Shown here: positions 25,693 to 34,306 of the stretch, in pieces | Layout: every line of letters begins with the position of its first letter | Numbering within the stretch: the first letter of the stretch is position 1 | Assembly (NCBI GenBank): GCA_009694085.1 | Contig: SHVW01000006.1 | Location: forward strand, 1-50,387 | Length of the DNA: 50,387 nt | Direction of reading: 5' to 3' | Source: Alphaproteobacteria bacterium | GTDB taxonomy: Bacteria > Pseudomonadota > Alphaproteobacteria > SHVW01 | The notes under the pieces: model-generated | What the model saw: only the letters and a program-made list of their open reading frames with translations | Told to the model about the DNA's origin: nothing | Database searches by the model: none | Position numbers and translations under genes: made by a program

Positions 25693-28587
25693 ATGCTCAC
25701 CAAAAAGAGCAACGGGTCGGCCGCCGGCCCACGCATGACGAAGGCGCTGACTGCCTTGACCGGCGCGGCGATCGATCGTCGTAGCTTCCTGAAGCGTTCC
25801 GGCCTCGCCGCGAGCGGTCTTGCCGCTGCCGCCGGCCTCAAGGCCGGGCTGGTCGGTCAGGCCGACGCCGCGACCGCAGCCGCCAATTCCGGCGCGGTCA
25901 AGCTGGTCAAGAACATCTGTACCCATTGCTCGGTCGGCTGCACGGTCACCGCCGAGGTGGTCAACGGCGTGTGGATCGGCCAGGAGCCGAGCTTCGACAG
26001 CCCGTTCAATCTGGGCGCCCATTGCGCCAAGGGTGCCGCCATCCGCGAGCACGCTCATGGCGAGCGCCGGCTGAAGAGTCCGATGAAGCTGGTCGGTGGC
26101 AAGTGGCAGAAGATCGGCTGGGATCAGGCAATCAATGAGGTCGGCGACAAGATGCTGGATATCCGGCAGAAATCGGGACCCGACTCGGTGTACTGGCTCG
26201 GTTCGGCCAAATTCTCTAACGAGCAAGCCTATCTGATCCGCAAATTCGCCGCCTTCTGGGGCACCAACAACGTCGATCACCAAGCGCGCATTTGCCATTC
26301 GACCACGGTCGCCGGCGTGGCCCAGACTTGGGGCTACGGCGCGATGACCAACTCGTACAACGACATTCATAACAGTCGCGCGATCTTCCTGATCGGCGGC
26401 AATCCGGCCGAGGCTCATCCGGTCTCGCTGCTTCATCTGTTGAAGGCCAAGGAGCAGAATGGCGCGCCCCTGATCGTGTGCGACCCGCGCTTTACGCGCA
26501 CGGCCGCCCATGCGACGGAGTATGTGCGCTTCCGCCCGGGCACCGACGTGCCCCTGATCCACGGCATCCTGCACCACATCTTCGCCAACGGATGGGAAGA
26601 CAAGGAATTCATCCGCAAGCGCGTGTGGGGTATGGACCAGATCAAGGCCGAAGCTGCCAAGTGGACGCCGGAGGAAGTCGAGCGCGTCACCGGCGTGCCC
26701 GGCTCGCAGCTTCTGCGCGTCGCGCGCACCATGGCGACCAACAAACCCGGCACCGTGATCTGGTGCATGGGCGTGACTCAGCACCATGTCGGCAACAACA
26801 ACACGCGCATCCTGTGTGTGCTGCAATTGGCGCTCGGCAATGTCGGCGTCGCCGGTGGCGGCACCAACATCTTCCGCGGCCATGACAATGTGCAGGGCGC
26901 CACCGACCTCGGCCTCGATGTCTCCACCTTGCCCGGCTATTACGGCTTAGTCCCTGGCGCCTGGGCCCATTGGGCGCGGGTGTGGGACGTCTCGGTCGAC
27001 TACCTCAAGGGCCGCTTCAAGGACGACAAGCATATGGAGAAGCCGGGCATCCCGGTCTCTCGCTGGGCCGATGGCGTGCTCGAGGCGAAGGAGAATATCG
27101 ATCAGCCCGATAGTCTGAAGGCCATGGTCTATTGGGGCCACGCGCCGAACTCTCAGGCTCGCTTGCCCGACTTCAAGAAGGCCATGGACAAGCTCGACCT
27201 GCTGGTGGTGATCGATCCCTATCCGACCATGACCGCGGTCATGCACGACCGTAAGGACGGGGTCTATCTGCTGCCCGCTTGCACCCAGCTTGAGATCGAC
27301 GGCTCGCGCACCGCGTCGAACCGCTCGCTCCAATGGGGCTACCAGATCATGAAGCCTCTGTTCGAGTCGAAATCGGACCACGAGATCGCTTATCTCTTCG
27401 CCAAGAAGTTCGGCTACGAGAAGGAGATGTTTAAGAACATCAAGGTCGACGGCACCGTGCCGTTGCCGGAATCCATTCTCGGCGAGATCAATCGCGGCGT
27501 GTGGACGATCGGCTATTCCGGCATCTCGGCCGACCGCCTGAAGAAGCACTTGGACAACCAGGCGACCTTCGATCGCACGACACTGCGCGCCAATGGCGGG
27601 CCGTGCGATGGCGAGTTCTATGGTCTGCCTTGGCCGTGTTGGGGCACGCCGGAGATGAAGCATCCGGGCACGCCGAACCTGTACGACAATTCCAAGCCGG
27701 TGGCCGAGGGCGGGCTCGCCTTCCGCAACCTGTTCGGGGTTGAGCGGAACGGTGAGAACCTGCTGGCCGACGGCGCCTACAATGTCGGTTCGGAGATCAA
27801 GGACGGCTATCCTCAGTTCACCCTGGGCGTGCTCAAGAAGCTCGGCTGGGACAAGGATCTGACGGAAGCCGAGATGGCCGCGATCAACCGGGTCGGCGGC
27901 AGCGCTCCCGATAACGTGTCCTGGGCGAACGATTTGTCCGGCGGCATCATCCGGGTGGCGATCAAGCATGGCTGCGCGCCGTTCGGCAATGCCAAGGCCC
28001 GTGCCGTGGCGTGGAACTTCCCGGACCCAGTGCCTTTGCATCGCGAGCCGCTTTACACGACGCGGCGCGATCTGGTCGAGAAGTACCCGACCTGGGACGA
28101 CCGTAAGAGCTTCAATCGCCTGCCCACGCTCTACAAGAGCATCCAGGCCAAGGACGTGTCGAAGGAGTTCCCGATCATCCTGACCTCGGGACGGTTGGTC
28201 GAATACGAGGGCGGCGGTGACGAGACTCGGTCTAATCCGTGGCTCGCCGAGTTGCAGCAGGACATGTTCGTCGAGATCAACCCGTTCGACGCCAACCAGG
28301 CCGGCATCAAGGACGGCCAGATGGTGTGGGTGCATTCGCCGAACGGTGCGGATACGCGGCTGAAGGTCAAGGCGATGATCACCGAACGGGTCGGCAAGGG
28401 CGTCGCCTTCATGCCGTTCCATTTCGGCGGCCATTGGATGGGCAAGAACCTGCGCGATCGGTATCCCGCCGGCGCCGACCCCTATGTGCTGGGCGAGGCT
28501 GCCAACACCGCAACCACCTATGGCTACGATTCGGTGACCCAGATGCAGGAAACCAAAGTCACCCTCTGCCGTATCGAGAAAGCGTAA
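25693..28587 (+). CDS. fdhA: formate dehydrogenase catalytic (alpha) subunit
   Basis: A 964-residue bis-MGD oxidoreductase oxidising formate to CO2, exported by the Tat system (DRRSFLKRS, residues 28-36). A [4Fe-4S] cluster is bound by C76, C79, C83 and C111. The metal ligand is C201 in ARICHST, encoded by TGC, with catalytic H202 next to it, so this is a cysteine and not a selenocysteine enzyme. Three-subunit membrane-bound type, like FdnG/FdoG. The adjacent tungstate uptake genes suggest a tungsten form. It is followed by the iron-sulfur subunit after 12 bases. AGGAGA precedes the ATG. Length and motifs are intact throughout. Confidence 0.95.
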   Translation: MLTKKSNGSAAGPRMTKALTALTGAAIDRRSFLKRSGLAASGLAAAAGLKAGLVGQADAATAAANSGAVKLVKNICTHCSVGCTVTAEVVNGVWIGQEPSFDSPFNLGAHCAKGAAIREHAHGERRLKSPMKLVGGKWQKIGWDQAINEVGDKMLDIRQKSGPDSVYWLGSAKFSNEQAYLIRKFAAFWGTNNVDHQARICHSTTVAGVAQTWGYGAMTNSYNDIHNSRAIFLIGGNPAEAHPVSLLHLLKAKEQNGAPLIVCDPRFTRTAAHATEYVRFRPGTDVPLIHGILHHIFANGWEDKEFIRKRVWGMDQIKAEAAKWTPEEVERVTGVPGSQLLRVARTMATNKPGTVIWCMGVTQHHVGNNNTRILCVLQLALGNVGVAGGGTNIFRGHDNVQGATDLGLDVSTLPGYYGLVPGAWAHWARVWDVSVDYLKGRFKDDKHMEKPGIPVSRWADGVLEAKENIDQPDSLKAMVYWGHAPNSQARLPDFKKAMDKLDLLVVIDPYPTMTAVMHDRKDGVYLLPACTQLEIDGSRTASNRSLQWGYQIMKPLFESKSDHEIAYLFAKKFGYEKEMFKNIKVDGTVPLPESILGEINRGVWTIGYSGISADRLKKHLDNQATFDRTTLRANGGPCDGEFYGLPWPCWGTPEMKHPGTPNLYDNSKPVAEGGLAFRNLFGVERNGENLLADGAYNVGSEIKDGYPQFTLGVLKKLGWDKDLTEAEMAAINRVGGSAPDNVSWANDLSGGIIRVAIKHGCAPFGNAKARAVAWNFPDPVPLHREPLYTTRRDLVEKYPTWDDRKSFNRLPTLYKSIQAKDVSKEFPIILTSGRLVEYEGGGDETRSNPWLAELQQDMFVEINPFDANQAGIKDGQMVWVHSPNGADTRLKVKAMITERVGKGVAFMPFHFGGHWMGKNLRDRYPAGADPYVLGEAANTATTYGYDSVTQMQETKVTLCRIEKA

Positions 28588-28599
28588 GGAGTCCGAACC

Positions 28600-29196
28600 A
28601 TGGCCCGCATGAAATTCCTTTGCGACGCCGAGCGCTGCATCGAGTGCAACGCCTGCGTCACCGCCTGCAAGAACGAGCACGAGGTGCCGTGGGGCGTGAA
28701 CCGACGCCGCGTCGTCACCATCAATGACGGCAAGCCCGGCGAGCGCTCCATCTCGGTCGCCTGCATGCATTGTTCCGACGCGCCCTGCAAGGCCGTCTGC
28801 CCCGTCGATTGCTTCTACACCACCGACGAAGGCATCGTGCTGCACAACAAGGATCTGTGCATCGGCTGTGGTTATTGCTTCTACGCCTGTCCCTTCGGCG
28901 CGCCGCAATATCCGCAGGCCTCCAATTTCGGTAGCCGCGGCAAGATGGATAAGTGCACCTTCTGCGCTGGCGGCCCCGAAAAAGCCCATTCCGATGCCGA
29001 ATACAAGAAATACGGCCGTAACCGTATCGCCGAGGGCAAATTGCCGCTATGCGCGGAGATGTGCTCGACCAAGGCGTTGCTGGGTGGCGATGGCGACGCC
29101 ATCTCGGCGATCTATCGCGAGCGTGTGGTTGCACGCGGCTTCGGCTCCGGCGCATGGGGTTGGGGCACGGCCTACCAGGCCAAGTCGGGCTCCTAG
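28600..29196 (+). CDS. fdhB: formate dehydrogenase iron-sulfur (beta) subunit
   Basis: A 198-residue electron-transfer subunit with 16 cysteines in four groups: C13/16/19/23, C55/58/63/67, C87/90/93/97 and C119/122/151/155. These would hold four [4Fe-4S] clusters in a wire from the catalytic subunit to the cytochrome b. It lacks the C-terminal transmembrane anchor of E. coli FdnH and is shorter, as in the 'FDH3 beta' group. No signal peptide is seen, so it is probably co-exported with the Tat-targeted catalytic subunit. Confidence 0.94.
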   Translation: MARMKFLCDAERCIECNACVTACKNEHEVPWGVNRRRVVTINDGKPGERSISVACMHCSDAPCKAVCPVDCFYTTDEGIVLHNKDLCIGCGYCFYACPFGAPQYPQASNFGSRGKMDKCTFCAGGPEKAHSDAEYKKYGRNRIAEGKLPLCAEMCSTKALLGGDGDAISAIYRERVVARGFGSGAWGWGTAYQAKSGS

Positions 29197-29336
29197 CGGG
29201 GACGGAGGCGCGACAAGGTTATGTCAACGACGGGGGCGGTGGGTTGCCGCCCCCGATCGTGAACAGCCTTGGATTGAGAGCGAGCCCGGCAAGCCGGCCT
29301 GTCGAGCCGGTGCGGGACGAGTGGGAGGAGCAGGTC

Positions 29337-29534
29337 ATGCGGCCAAACCGAACATCGTTGATGGCGTTCGCAGCCCTTGGGCTGGCGTGTCTGGCGCTCG
29401 GCGCCTGCCGGGAGGAAGAGCAGGACCGCATCTTGCGCTTCAAGCCCGGCGTTTACTTGGGCGCCCCGCAAGACCCAGTTCCGGCCGACAAGAAACAGGC
29501 GCTGGTCGACCGCGCCAAGACGCAGCAGTTTTGA
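29337..29534 (+). CDS. small lipoprotein of the formate dehydrogenase operon
   Basis: A 65-residue protein with a lipoprotein signal: hydrophobic MAFAALGLACLALGAC, with the lipobox LGAC placing the acylated cysteine at residue 24. The mature 42 residues (REEEQDRILRFKPGVYLGAP and a charged tail) have no recognised fold, but the stretch ending in RFKPGVYLG recurs, to my knowledge, in small proteins of related fdh loci. GGGAGGAG six bases upstream supports ATG 29337. It lies between the beta and gamma subunit genes and would be anchored in the membrane facing the enzyme. Confidence 0.7.
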   Translation: MRPNRTSLMAFAALGLACLALGACREEEQDRILRFKPGVYLGAPQDPVPADKKQALVDRAKTQQF

Positions 29535-29559
29535 CGCGGGCGGCAGGAGGGAGGCCATT

Positions 29560-30573
29560 ATGACGGCACGTACATGGTTCGGCGCGGTCGCGCTGTCGCT
29601 GCTACTGGCTCTCGGCTTTGCCGGCGAGGGCGTCGTCGTGGCTCCGGCGTTCGCCCAGCAGATCGGCACGGCCACCACCCAACCTGGCACGGATGTCGAG
29701 GGCAACGCGGCCATGTGGCGCGCCATCCGCCAGGGTGGCCAAGGCCAGGTCAGCATTCCCGACACCCAGGCCGGGCGTTTGATCCAATCCCAGGGCGAAA
29801 GCTGGCGCTCCATCCGCAACGGACCCTTGTCGACCTATGGCGCTTGGGCCCTGCTCGGCATGGTCGTGCTGCTCGCCCTGTTCTTCGTGATCCGCGGCCG
29901 CATCCGCATCGAACACGGTTGGTCCGGCCGGACGATCGAGCGCTTCAACGGCATCGAGCGCTTCGCTCATTGGCTGACCGCAACCACATTCATCGTGTTG
30001 GCGCTAACGGGTCTCAACTTGCTCTATGGCCGCTACATTCTGCTGCCCCTAATCGGTCCCGGCCCATTCGCCACCATCTCCATGTGGGGCAAGATCGCGC
30101 ATAACTACGTTGCCTTCGCCTTCGCGCTCGGCGTGTTGATGATGATTGTGCTGTGGATCGGCCACAACATTCCCAACAAATACGATCTGGAATGGATCAT
30201 GCGCGGCGGTGGGATGTTCACGCGCGGCAGCCATCCCCCCTCGCGCAAGTTCAACGCGGGCCAAAAGGTTCTTTACTGGTCGGTCGTATTGGGCGGCATC
30301 GCGCTGACCTGGACGGGGATCGCCCTGATGTTCCCGTTCGAATTCGGCGGCATGCGGGACATGCAGTTCATGCAGCTCGTTCACGCCGCGGTCGCCGTTG
30401 CCCTCATCGCGATCATCGTGGCCCATGTCTATATCGGCACGCTTGGGATGGAAGGCGCCTTCGACGCAATGGGAACCGGTATGGTGGACGAGAACTGGGC
30501 GCGCGAGCACCACAATATCTGGGTTGCCGAGGTGCGCGGCGAGCGCCTGCCGGGGCACGGCCATGACGATTAG
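29560..30573 (+). CDS. fdhC: formate dehydrogenase cytochrome b (gamma) subunit
   Basis: A 337-residue membrane subunit that passes electrons from the beta subunit to quinone through b hemes. A signal-like helix (residues 8-33, ending PAFAQQ) and a periplasmic stretch of about 60 residues come before four core helices (from about residues 88, 140, 185 and 240). Candidate heme ligands include His in RFAHWLTA, AHNYVAFA, and the helix HAAVAVALIAIIVAHVY. AGGAGG stands upstream of ATG 29560. Matches the long gamma subunits of proteobacterial FDH-N-type enzymes. Confidence 0.92.
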   Translation: MTARTWFGAVALSLLLALGFAGEGVVVAPAFAQQIGTATTQPGTDVEGNAAMWRAIRQGGQGQVSIPDTQAGRLIQSQGESWRSIRNGPLSTYGAWALLGMVVLLALFFVIRGRIRIEHGWSGRTIERFNGIERFAHWLTATTFIVLALTGLNLLYGRYILLPLIGPGPFATISMWGKIAHNYVAFAFALGVLMMIVLWIGHNIPNKYDLEWIMRGGGMFTRGSHPPSRKFNAGQKVLYWSVVLGGIALTWTGIALMFPFEFGGMRDMQFMQLVHAAVAVALIAIIVAHVYIGTLGMEGAFDAMGTGMVDENWAREHHNIWVAEVRGERLPGHGHDD

Positions 30574-30919
30574 GGCCGTCACTCTTCTCGGCCTGGCGGC
30601 CTTGCTGCCGGCCGCCGCCGAGGCGGCCATGAGCGAGGCCGACATCAAGGCCGCGATTGAGAAGCAGTATCCCGTTCAAGTCCTGCGCCAGAGCCAGACC
30701 GACTATGACGGCCGGGCCGCCATTGCGGTCACCGTCATGAACAAGGGCGCCAATTCCGCCACCGCCTTCCAGGTCAACACGCTGCTGGTCGATCCGGACA
30801 CGGGCAAGCTGCTGCCGCAGTTCCGCCACAAGGCGGCGGGTTATGAACTGGCGCCGCGCCTCGGCGGCGCGCCCCCCAGCGAGGGGCAGGAAACGCTGAC
30901 GGTCATCGGGCGGCAGTAG
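30563..30919 (+). CDS. small secreted protein after the gamma subunit
   Basis: A 118-residue protein with a signal peptide (residues 1-22, cleavage near AEAAM). The mature part looks like a compact beta-rich domain: AIEKQYPVQVLRQSQ, RAAIAVTVMNKGANSATAF and QVNTLLVDPDTGKLLPQF (a 'transthyretin-like' feel, not an assignment). No cysteines or heme motifs. The ATG overlaps the fdhC end by 11 bases, so it belongs to the operon. Its role is unknown; it would act in the periplasm near the enzyme. Confidence 0.65.
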   Translation: MTIRAVTLLGLAALLPAAAEAAMSEADIKAAIEKQYPVQVLRQSQTDYDGRAAIAVTVMNKGANSATAFQVNTLLVDPDTGKLLPQFRHKAAGYELAPRLGGAPPSEGQETLTVIGRQ

Positions 30920-31058
30920 AGAGCATCCGGCGTTCGCCGTCGCGGACAAGTATATTTTCCGACGTGTAAGGCCAACACTTCGCTGCTGGATTGGCGGGGC
31001 GGAGGTGTGCGACTATTTCCCCAGCGGGAACCCGATCTCGGCCGTTTTGGGATTCGCC

Positions 31059-31850
31059 ATGAAGCTACAGGTAAGTCAGATACGCGAGCGGGCCTTGGAC
31101 TATCTAGACAAGGCGCCTCAAGGCATCCGCTACATGGCGCTTGTTAAGATGGTTCACGATTCCGCGCCTGAGACGCCGATCAACACCGTGCATGGTGCAT
31201 TTCAAACGCTGATATCGAAGACAAAGGAGGTCGTCAGGCCGAGCAAGGGGCTGTGGGTTCTCAAGAAGCATGCAGATGCCGACGTCATTCCTCAACCAGA
31301 GATACTGTTGGCAGATACAGAGACTCGAAGGGGAAGCGGCGGGAAAAAAGCAAAGTTTTTAGAAGAGGATTTCTACGCGCCGTTCTCGGAGTGGCTGAAG
31401 ACAGAAGTTGAAGAAGTCGTTGAGACATTGGTAATGGGAGGATCAAGGCTCAAGAGCAAATGGGGAACGCCAGACGTAGTTGGGATCAATAAGCCTCGGC
31501 AGAGCGATTTCTATAAGTTCCAGATTGAAATCGTTTCCGCTGAAATCAAGATCGATCCCACTCAATCGATTGTCGCGTTCGGGCAGGCTTGCGCGTAAAG
31601 GCTATTTTCGCACAAAACCTATGTCGTGATGCCTAACTCAATCGTGCCGGATGATCGGAGTCGCCTCGACGCTCTGTGTTCCATCTATGGGGTAGGATTG
31701 GTTCTTTTCGAGATTAGCACGGAGGAGCCGCAGTTTGAGATGGCGGTGAAGGCGCAACGCTTCCAGCCAGATACGTTCTACGCCAACGAGTTTGCGCGCC
31801 GGCTATATGATTATTCCAGGGGTGATTTTGATCGGCTTTTCGCTCGGTGA
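31059..31850 (+). pseudogene. winged-helix plus PD-(D/E)XK nuclease-like gene with in-frame stop
   Basis: One frame runs from ATG 31059 to TGA 31848-31850 but is cut by TAA at 31596-31598. Residues 1-70 look like a winged-helix DNA-binding domain (IRERALDYLDKAPQGIRYMA and GLWVLKK). The second part matches a PD-(D/E)XK nuclease fold: KWGTPDVVGI, IVSAEIKID and then AFGQACA-stop-RLFSHKTYVVMP, where relatives have a tyrosine at the stop. So a Tyr codon appears changed to TAA. GC content is clearly below the surrounding genes, which suggests acquisition by transfer. It may have been a restriction or defence-type nuclease. With the stop it should be inactive unless the stop is an error. Confidence 0.6.
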
Positions 31851-31859
31851 GGAGGACCC

Positions 31860-32180
31860 ATGGTGATCGCCACTGTTCCAGAAGCCTTGCTCGGTCCGGT
31901 CGTTGCCTATTTCGATCCGGTGAAGGTGATTCTTTTCGGCTCAGCCGCCCGCGGCGAGGCTAGGCCGGACAGCGACTTTGATTTGCTTGTCGTTCTCGAT
32001 GACGACTCGCCTGCGGACAAGATGAATTGGCGCGCGCTGGACGAAGCTCGCCGAAGTTACAAAGGGGCGGCCGATTTGCTCGCTTGTCGGCATTCCATCT
32101 ACGAAAGAAAGTCGCAGGTCCCAGGCACTTTTGCCCATGCGGTCGCCTTGGAAGGCGTTGTTGTCTATGAGCGATCGTGA
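31860..32180 (+). CDS. MNT-type nucleotidyltransferase (antitoxin-like)
   Basis: A 106-residue minimal nucleotidyltransferase. The signature VILFGSAARGEARPDSDFDLLVV (glycine-serine motif and Asp-x-Asp catalytic pair) is complete. In known MNT/HEPN pairs this protein neutralises the HEPN RNase toxin by adding AMP to it. GAGGAGG is well placed upstream of ATG 31860. It overlaps the HEPN-like gene by 14 bases, the usual arrangement, but that partner is broken here. Composition is a little less GC-rich than the core genes. Confidence 0.85.
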   Translation: MVIATVPEALLGPVVAYFDPVKVILFGSAARGEARPDSDFDLLVVLDDDSPADKMNWRALDEARRSYKGAADLLACRHSIYERKSQVPGTFAHAVALEGVVVYERS

Positions 32181-32581
32181 GCGTGAGCAATGGAACGAAG
32201 CGCGCGCCTGGATCGGGAAAGCCGATGAGGATTTGCGGGCCGCCGCGATTGTTCTGGGCGTGACATCACCATTGTCCGGTATTGCGGCTTTTCATTGCCA
32301 GCAGGCGGTCGAGAAATTGATGAAGGGACTGCTTGCGGCGGTTGGAATTGATCCGCCGCGCAGCCATGATCTTGGCTTGCTTGCCGATCTGGTTGGACCG
32401 CGCTACCGTCTATTGCCGGCGACCTCGAACGGCTCATCGGGTTGCGAACGTGGTATGCCGTGCGCGCTATCCGGATCTGGGGGCTGAGCTTGGGCCGACC
32501 CTGGAGTAGGTTCGCGGCGCGCTGGTGCTCGCGGAGAATCTGCGGAGGAGCGTTGAAGCGCTTGCCCGCCCTGGATCGTGA
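32167..32581 (+). pseudogene. HEPN-domain gene, decayed
   Basis: The first frame from ATG 32167 encodes the HEPN core (WIGKADEDLRAAAIVL, AAFHCQQAVEKLMKGLLAAVG, PPRSHDLGLLADLV). After about residue 85 the family sequence continues only by switching frames: DLERLIGLRTWY in a second frame from 32421, then ARYPDLGAELGPTLE in a third from about 32462. The third frame hits TAG at 32507-32509 and goes on as ALVLAENLRRSVEALA to TGA 32579-32581. Two one-base losses and one nonsense change are needed to explain this. The helical HEPN bundle would lack its last helices. Confidence 0.65.
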
Positions 32582-32664
32582 GTCCTGAAAAGCGGACCCC
32601 CCGCCGCTTGGCGCCGTGACGCGATTGGATTATGTTGAGCGAGGAATTCTTCGGAGGAACTTGT

Positions 32665-33282
32665 ATGCCGGGTATCAGGCAGGACTTGTGGCGCATCCTC
32701 GTCCCAACCGTTCTTCTCGCGCTATCGGGGTGTGGCGATTTGGTGTCCACCATGCGCTATTCCTTCGGTTATACCGGACAAATCATCGTCGGTTTCCTGG
32801 GCTATGCCGGGGGGGCCGGGCCGATCCATGTTCGCCTGCTCAACAACCCGTTCGGCGATCCCGGGATTGCCGGCATGGTCGCGGCGGAGTCGGATGCTGC
32901 CGTGCCGATTCGAGTCAAATTTACCGCCGATGCCGCGGCGGCGGGCCGGCCAGACTGGCGGCTGGTCGTCATGTTCAATCCGCCGGCCGGCGCCAATGTC
33001 CGCGACGCCTGCGAGAGCCCGGACGCTATCGTTGCGGTCGCTCCCGGTTCGGGCACTGAGTTGATGGCGAGTTTCTGCAACGATCGGAAGCTGATCGCAG
33101 GCGTGCGCGCCGTGACGGGAACAATTGCCAACGCGGCCGACCCGCGCCTGAAGCGCTTGGTGCGCGGCGCCATCGGCGACCTATTCAGCCCAAGCAACTT
33201 CGATAACAATAGCGATAACGAAATCTTTACGGGTCAGCTTCGTGGTCCTAAGGTATTGTCGCGTCAACCCGGCAGCGGTTGA
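32665..33282 (+). CDS. putative lipoprotein, unknown
   Basis: A 205-residue protein with a lipoprotein signal (LVPTVLLALSGCGDL; acylated Cys near residue 23). The remainder has a glycine-rich stretch (FLGYAGGAGPIHVRLLNNPF) and a beta-rich domain (PIRVKFTADAAA, WRLVVMFNPPAGANVRDAC), with two later cysteines that may pair. No family is recognised. GGAGGA six bases before ATG 32665 fixes the start. It lies just ahead of the iron/phosphonate-type binding protein, with no obvious functional tie. Confidence 0.65.
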   Translation: MPGIRQDLWRILVPTVLLALSGCGDLVSTMRYSFGYTGQIIVGFLGYAGGAGPIHVRLLNNPFGDPGIAGMVAAESDAAVPIRVKFTADAAAAGRPDWRLVVMFNPPAGANVRDACESPDAIVAVAPGSGTELMASFCNDRKLIAGVRAVTGTIANAADPRLKRLVRGAIGDLFSPSNFDNNSDNEIFTGQLRGPKVLSRQPGSG

Positions 33283-33322
33283 TTGGGATTTTGGGAACCG
33301 CGGTCTTCGAGGGGGGACAGTC

Positions 33323-34306
33323 ATGACATCGATCATCTTGCGCGCGATGGCCGCCTGCGGACTCGCGTTCGCGTTGTCCGGCGCGGCCGTCGCCCAATCG
33401 GGCAAGATCACGCTTTATACCTCGCAGCCCGATAAGATCGCGGCCGAAACCGTGGCCGCCTTCCGTGCCAAGCATCCCGGCGTCGAGGTCGATATCTTCC
33501 GCTCTGGCACGACCGAGGTGATGAACAAGCTGCAAGCCGAGTTCGCTGCGGGCGATCCCCGGCCCGACCTGTTGTTCGTCGCCGACGCCGTGACCATGGA
33601 AGCGCTCAAGGCCCAGGACCGGTTGCTCGCATTCCCCGAGGCCGATCTGGCGGCATATCCCGCCGCTGCCTATGACCGGGACCGCACCTATTTCGGCACC
33701 AAGCTGATCACCACCGGGATCATGTACAACACTGGGGCCAAGAAACCGACCTCGTGGAAGGATCTGGCCGACCCCGCCGCCAAGGGCCAGGTCATCATGC
33801 CGAGCCCGCTCTATTCCGGTGCCGCCGCCATCCATATGGGCGCGCTGACAGCCGCGCCTGGCTTGGGCTGGGATTACTACAAGGCGCTGTCTCAGAACGG
33901 CGCGGTCGCGGTCCAAGGCAACGGTGCCGTCGCCAACGCCGTGCGTCGCGGCGAGAAGATGTATGGCGTGATCGTCGAGTTCATGGCGATCGACGCGAAG
34001 GCCAAGGGCAGCCCGGTCGATTTCGTGTTCCCGGCCGAGGGCGTGACTGCCGTGACCGAGCCGGTCGCCATCCTCAGGAGCGCCAAGAACCCGGCCGCGG
34101 CCAAGGCCTTCGTCGCGTTTCTGTTGTCCAAGGATGGGCAGCAGCTCGCGGCTCGCCAAGGATTTCTGCCTGGTCACAAAGAGGTCGACCCGCCCGCCGG
34201 ATTCCCCAAGACCTCCGACGTCAAGATCATGCCGATCGACATCAAGGCTGTGATCGAAACGGACGCGGCCAACAAGCGGCGGTTCACCGAGCTATTCGGC
34301 GGGTGA
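33323..34306 (+). CDS. ABC transporter substrate-binding protein, Fe(III)/phosphonate type
   Basis: A 327-residue binding protein with a signal peptide (cleavage near AAVAQ). ITLYTSQPDKIAAETVAAF, FRSGTTEVMNKLQAE and the later SPLYSGAAAIH and FVFPAEGVTAVTEPVAI match the FbpA/AfuA and 2-aminoethylphosphonate-binding group. The stop overlaps the start of a double-domain permease (GTGA). Ligand candidates are Fe(III), phosphonates or other small anions; sequence alone does not decide, and I see no twin-tyrosine iron site with certainty. Confidence 0.82.
   Translation: MTSIILRAMAACGLAFALSGAAVAQSGKITLYTSQPDKIAAETVAAFRAKHPGVEVDIFRSGTTEVMNKLQAEFAAGDPRPDLLFVADAVTMEALKAQDRLLAFPEADLAAYPAAAYDRDRTYFGTKLITTGIMYNTGAKKPTSWKDLADPAAKGQVIMPSPLYSGAAAIHMGALTAAPGLGWDYYKALSQNGAVAVQGNGAVANAVRRGEKMYGVIVEFMAIDAKAKGSPVDFVFPAEGVTAVTEPVAILRSAKNPAAAKAFVAFLLSKDGQQLAARQGFLPGHKEVDPPAGFPKTSDVKIMPIDIKAVIETDAANKRRFTELFGG

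Noticed and set aside
26293-26301. Selenocysteine in the formate dehydrogenase
   Set aside because: The codon for residue 201 is TGC, not TGA, and no interrupted frame exists in fdhA.
26947-28989. A 680-codon frame antisense to the formate dehydrogenase genes
   Set aside because: Long antisense frames are common in high-GC coding sequence, and the sequence has no family signature and no ribosome site.
30925-30942. CGGCG-TT-CGCCG hairpin after the FDH operon as terminator
   Set aside because: A short stem with no T-run directly after it; too weak to call.
33754-34302. Extra 183 codons upstream of the double permease
   Set aside because: They are a shifted reading of the binding protein gene; the real start is GTG 34303.
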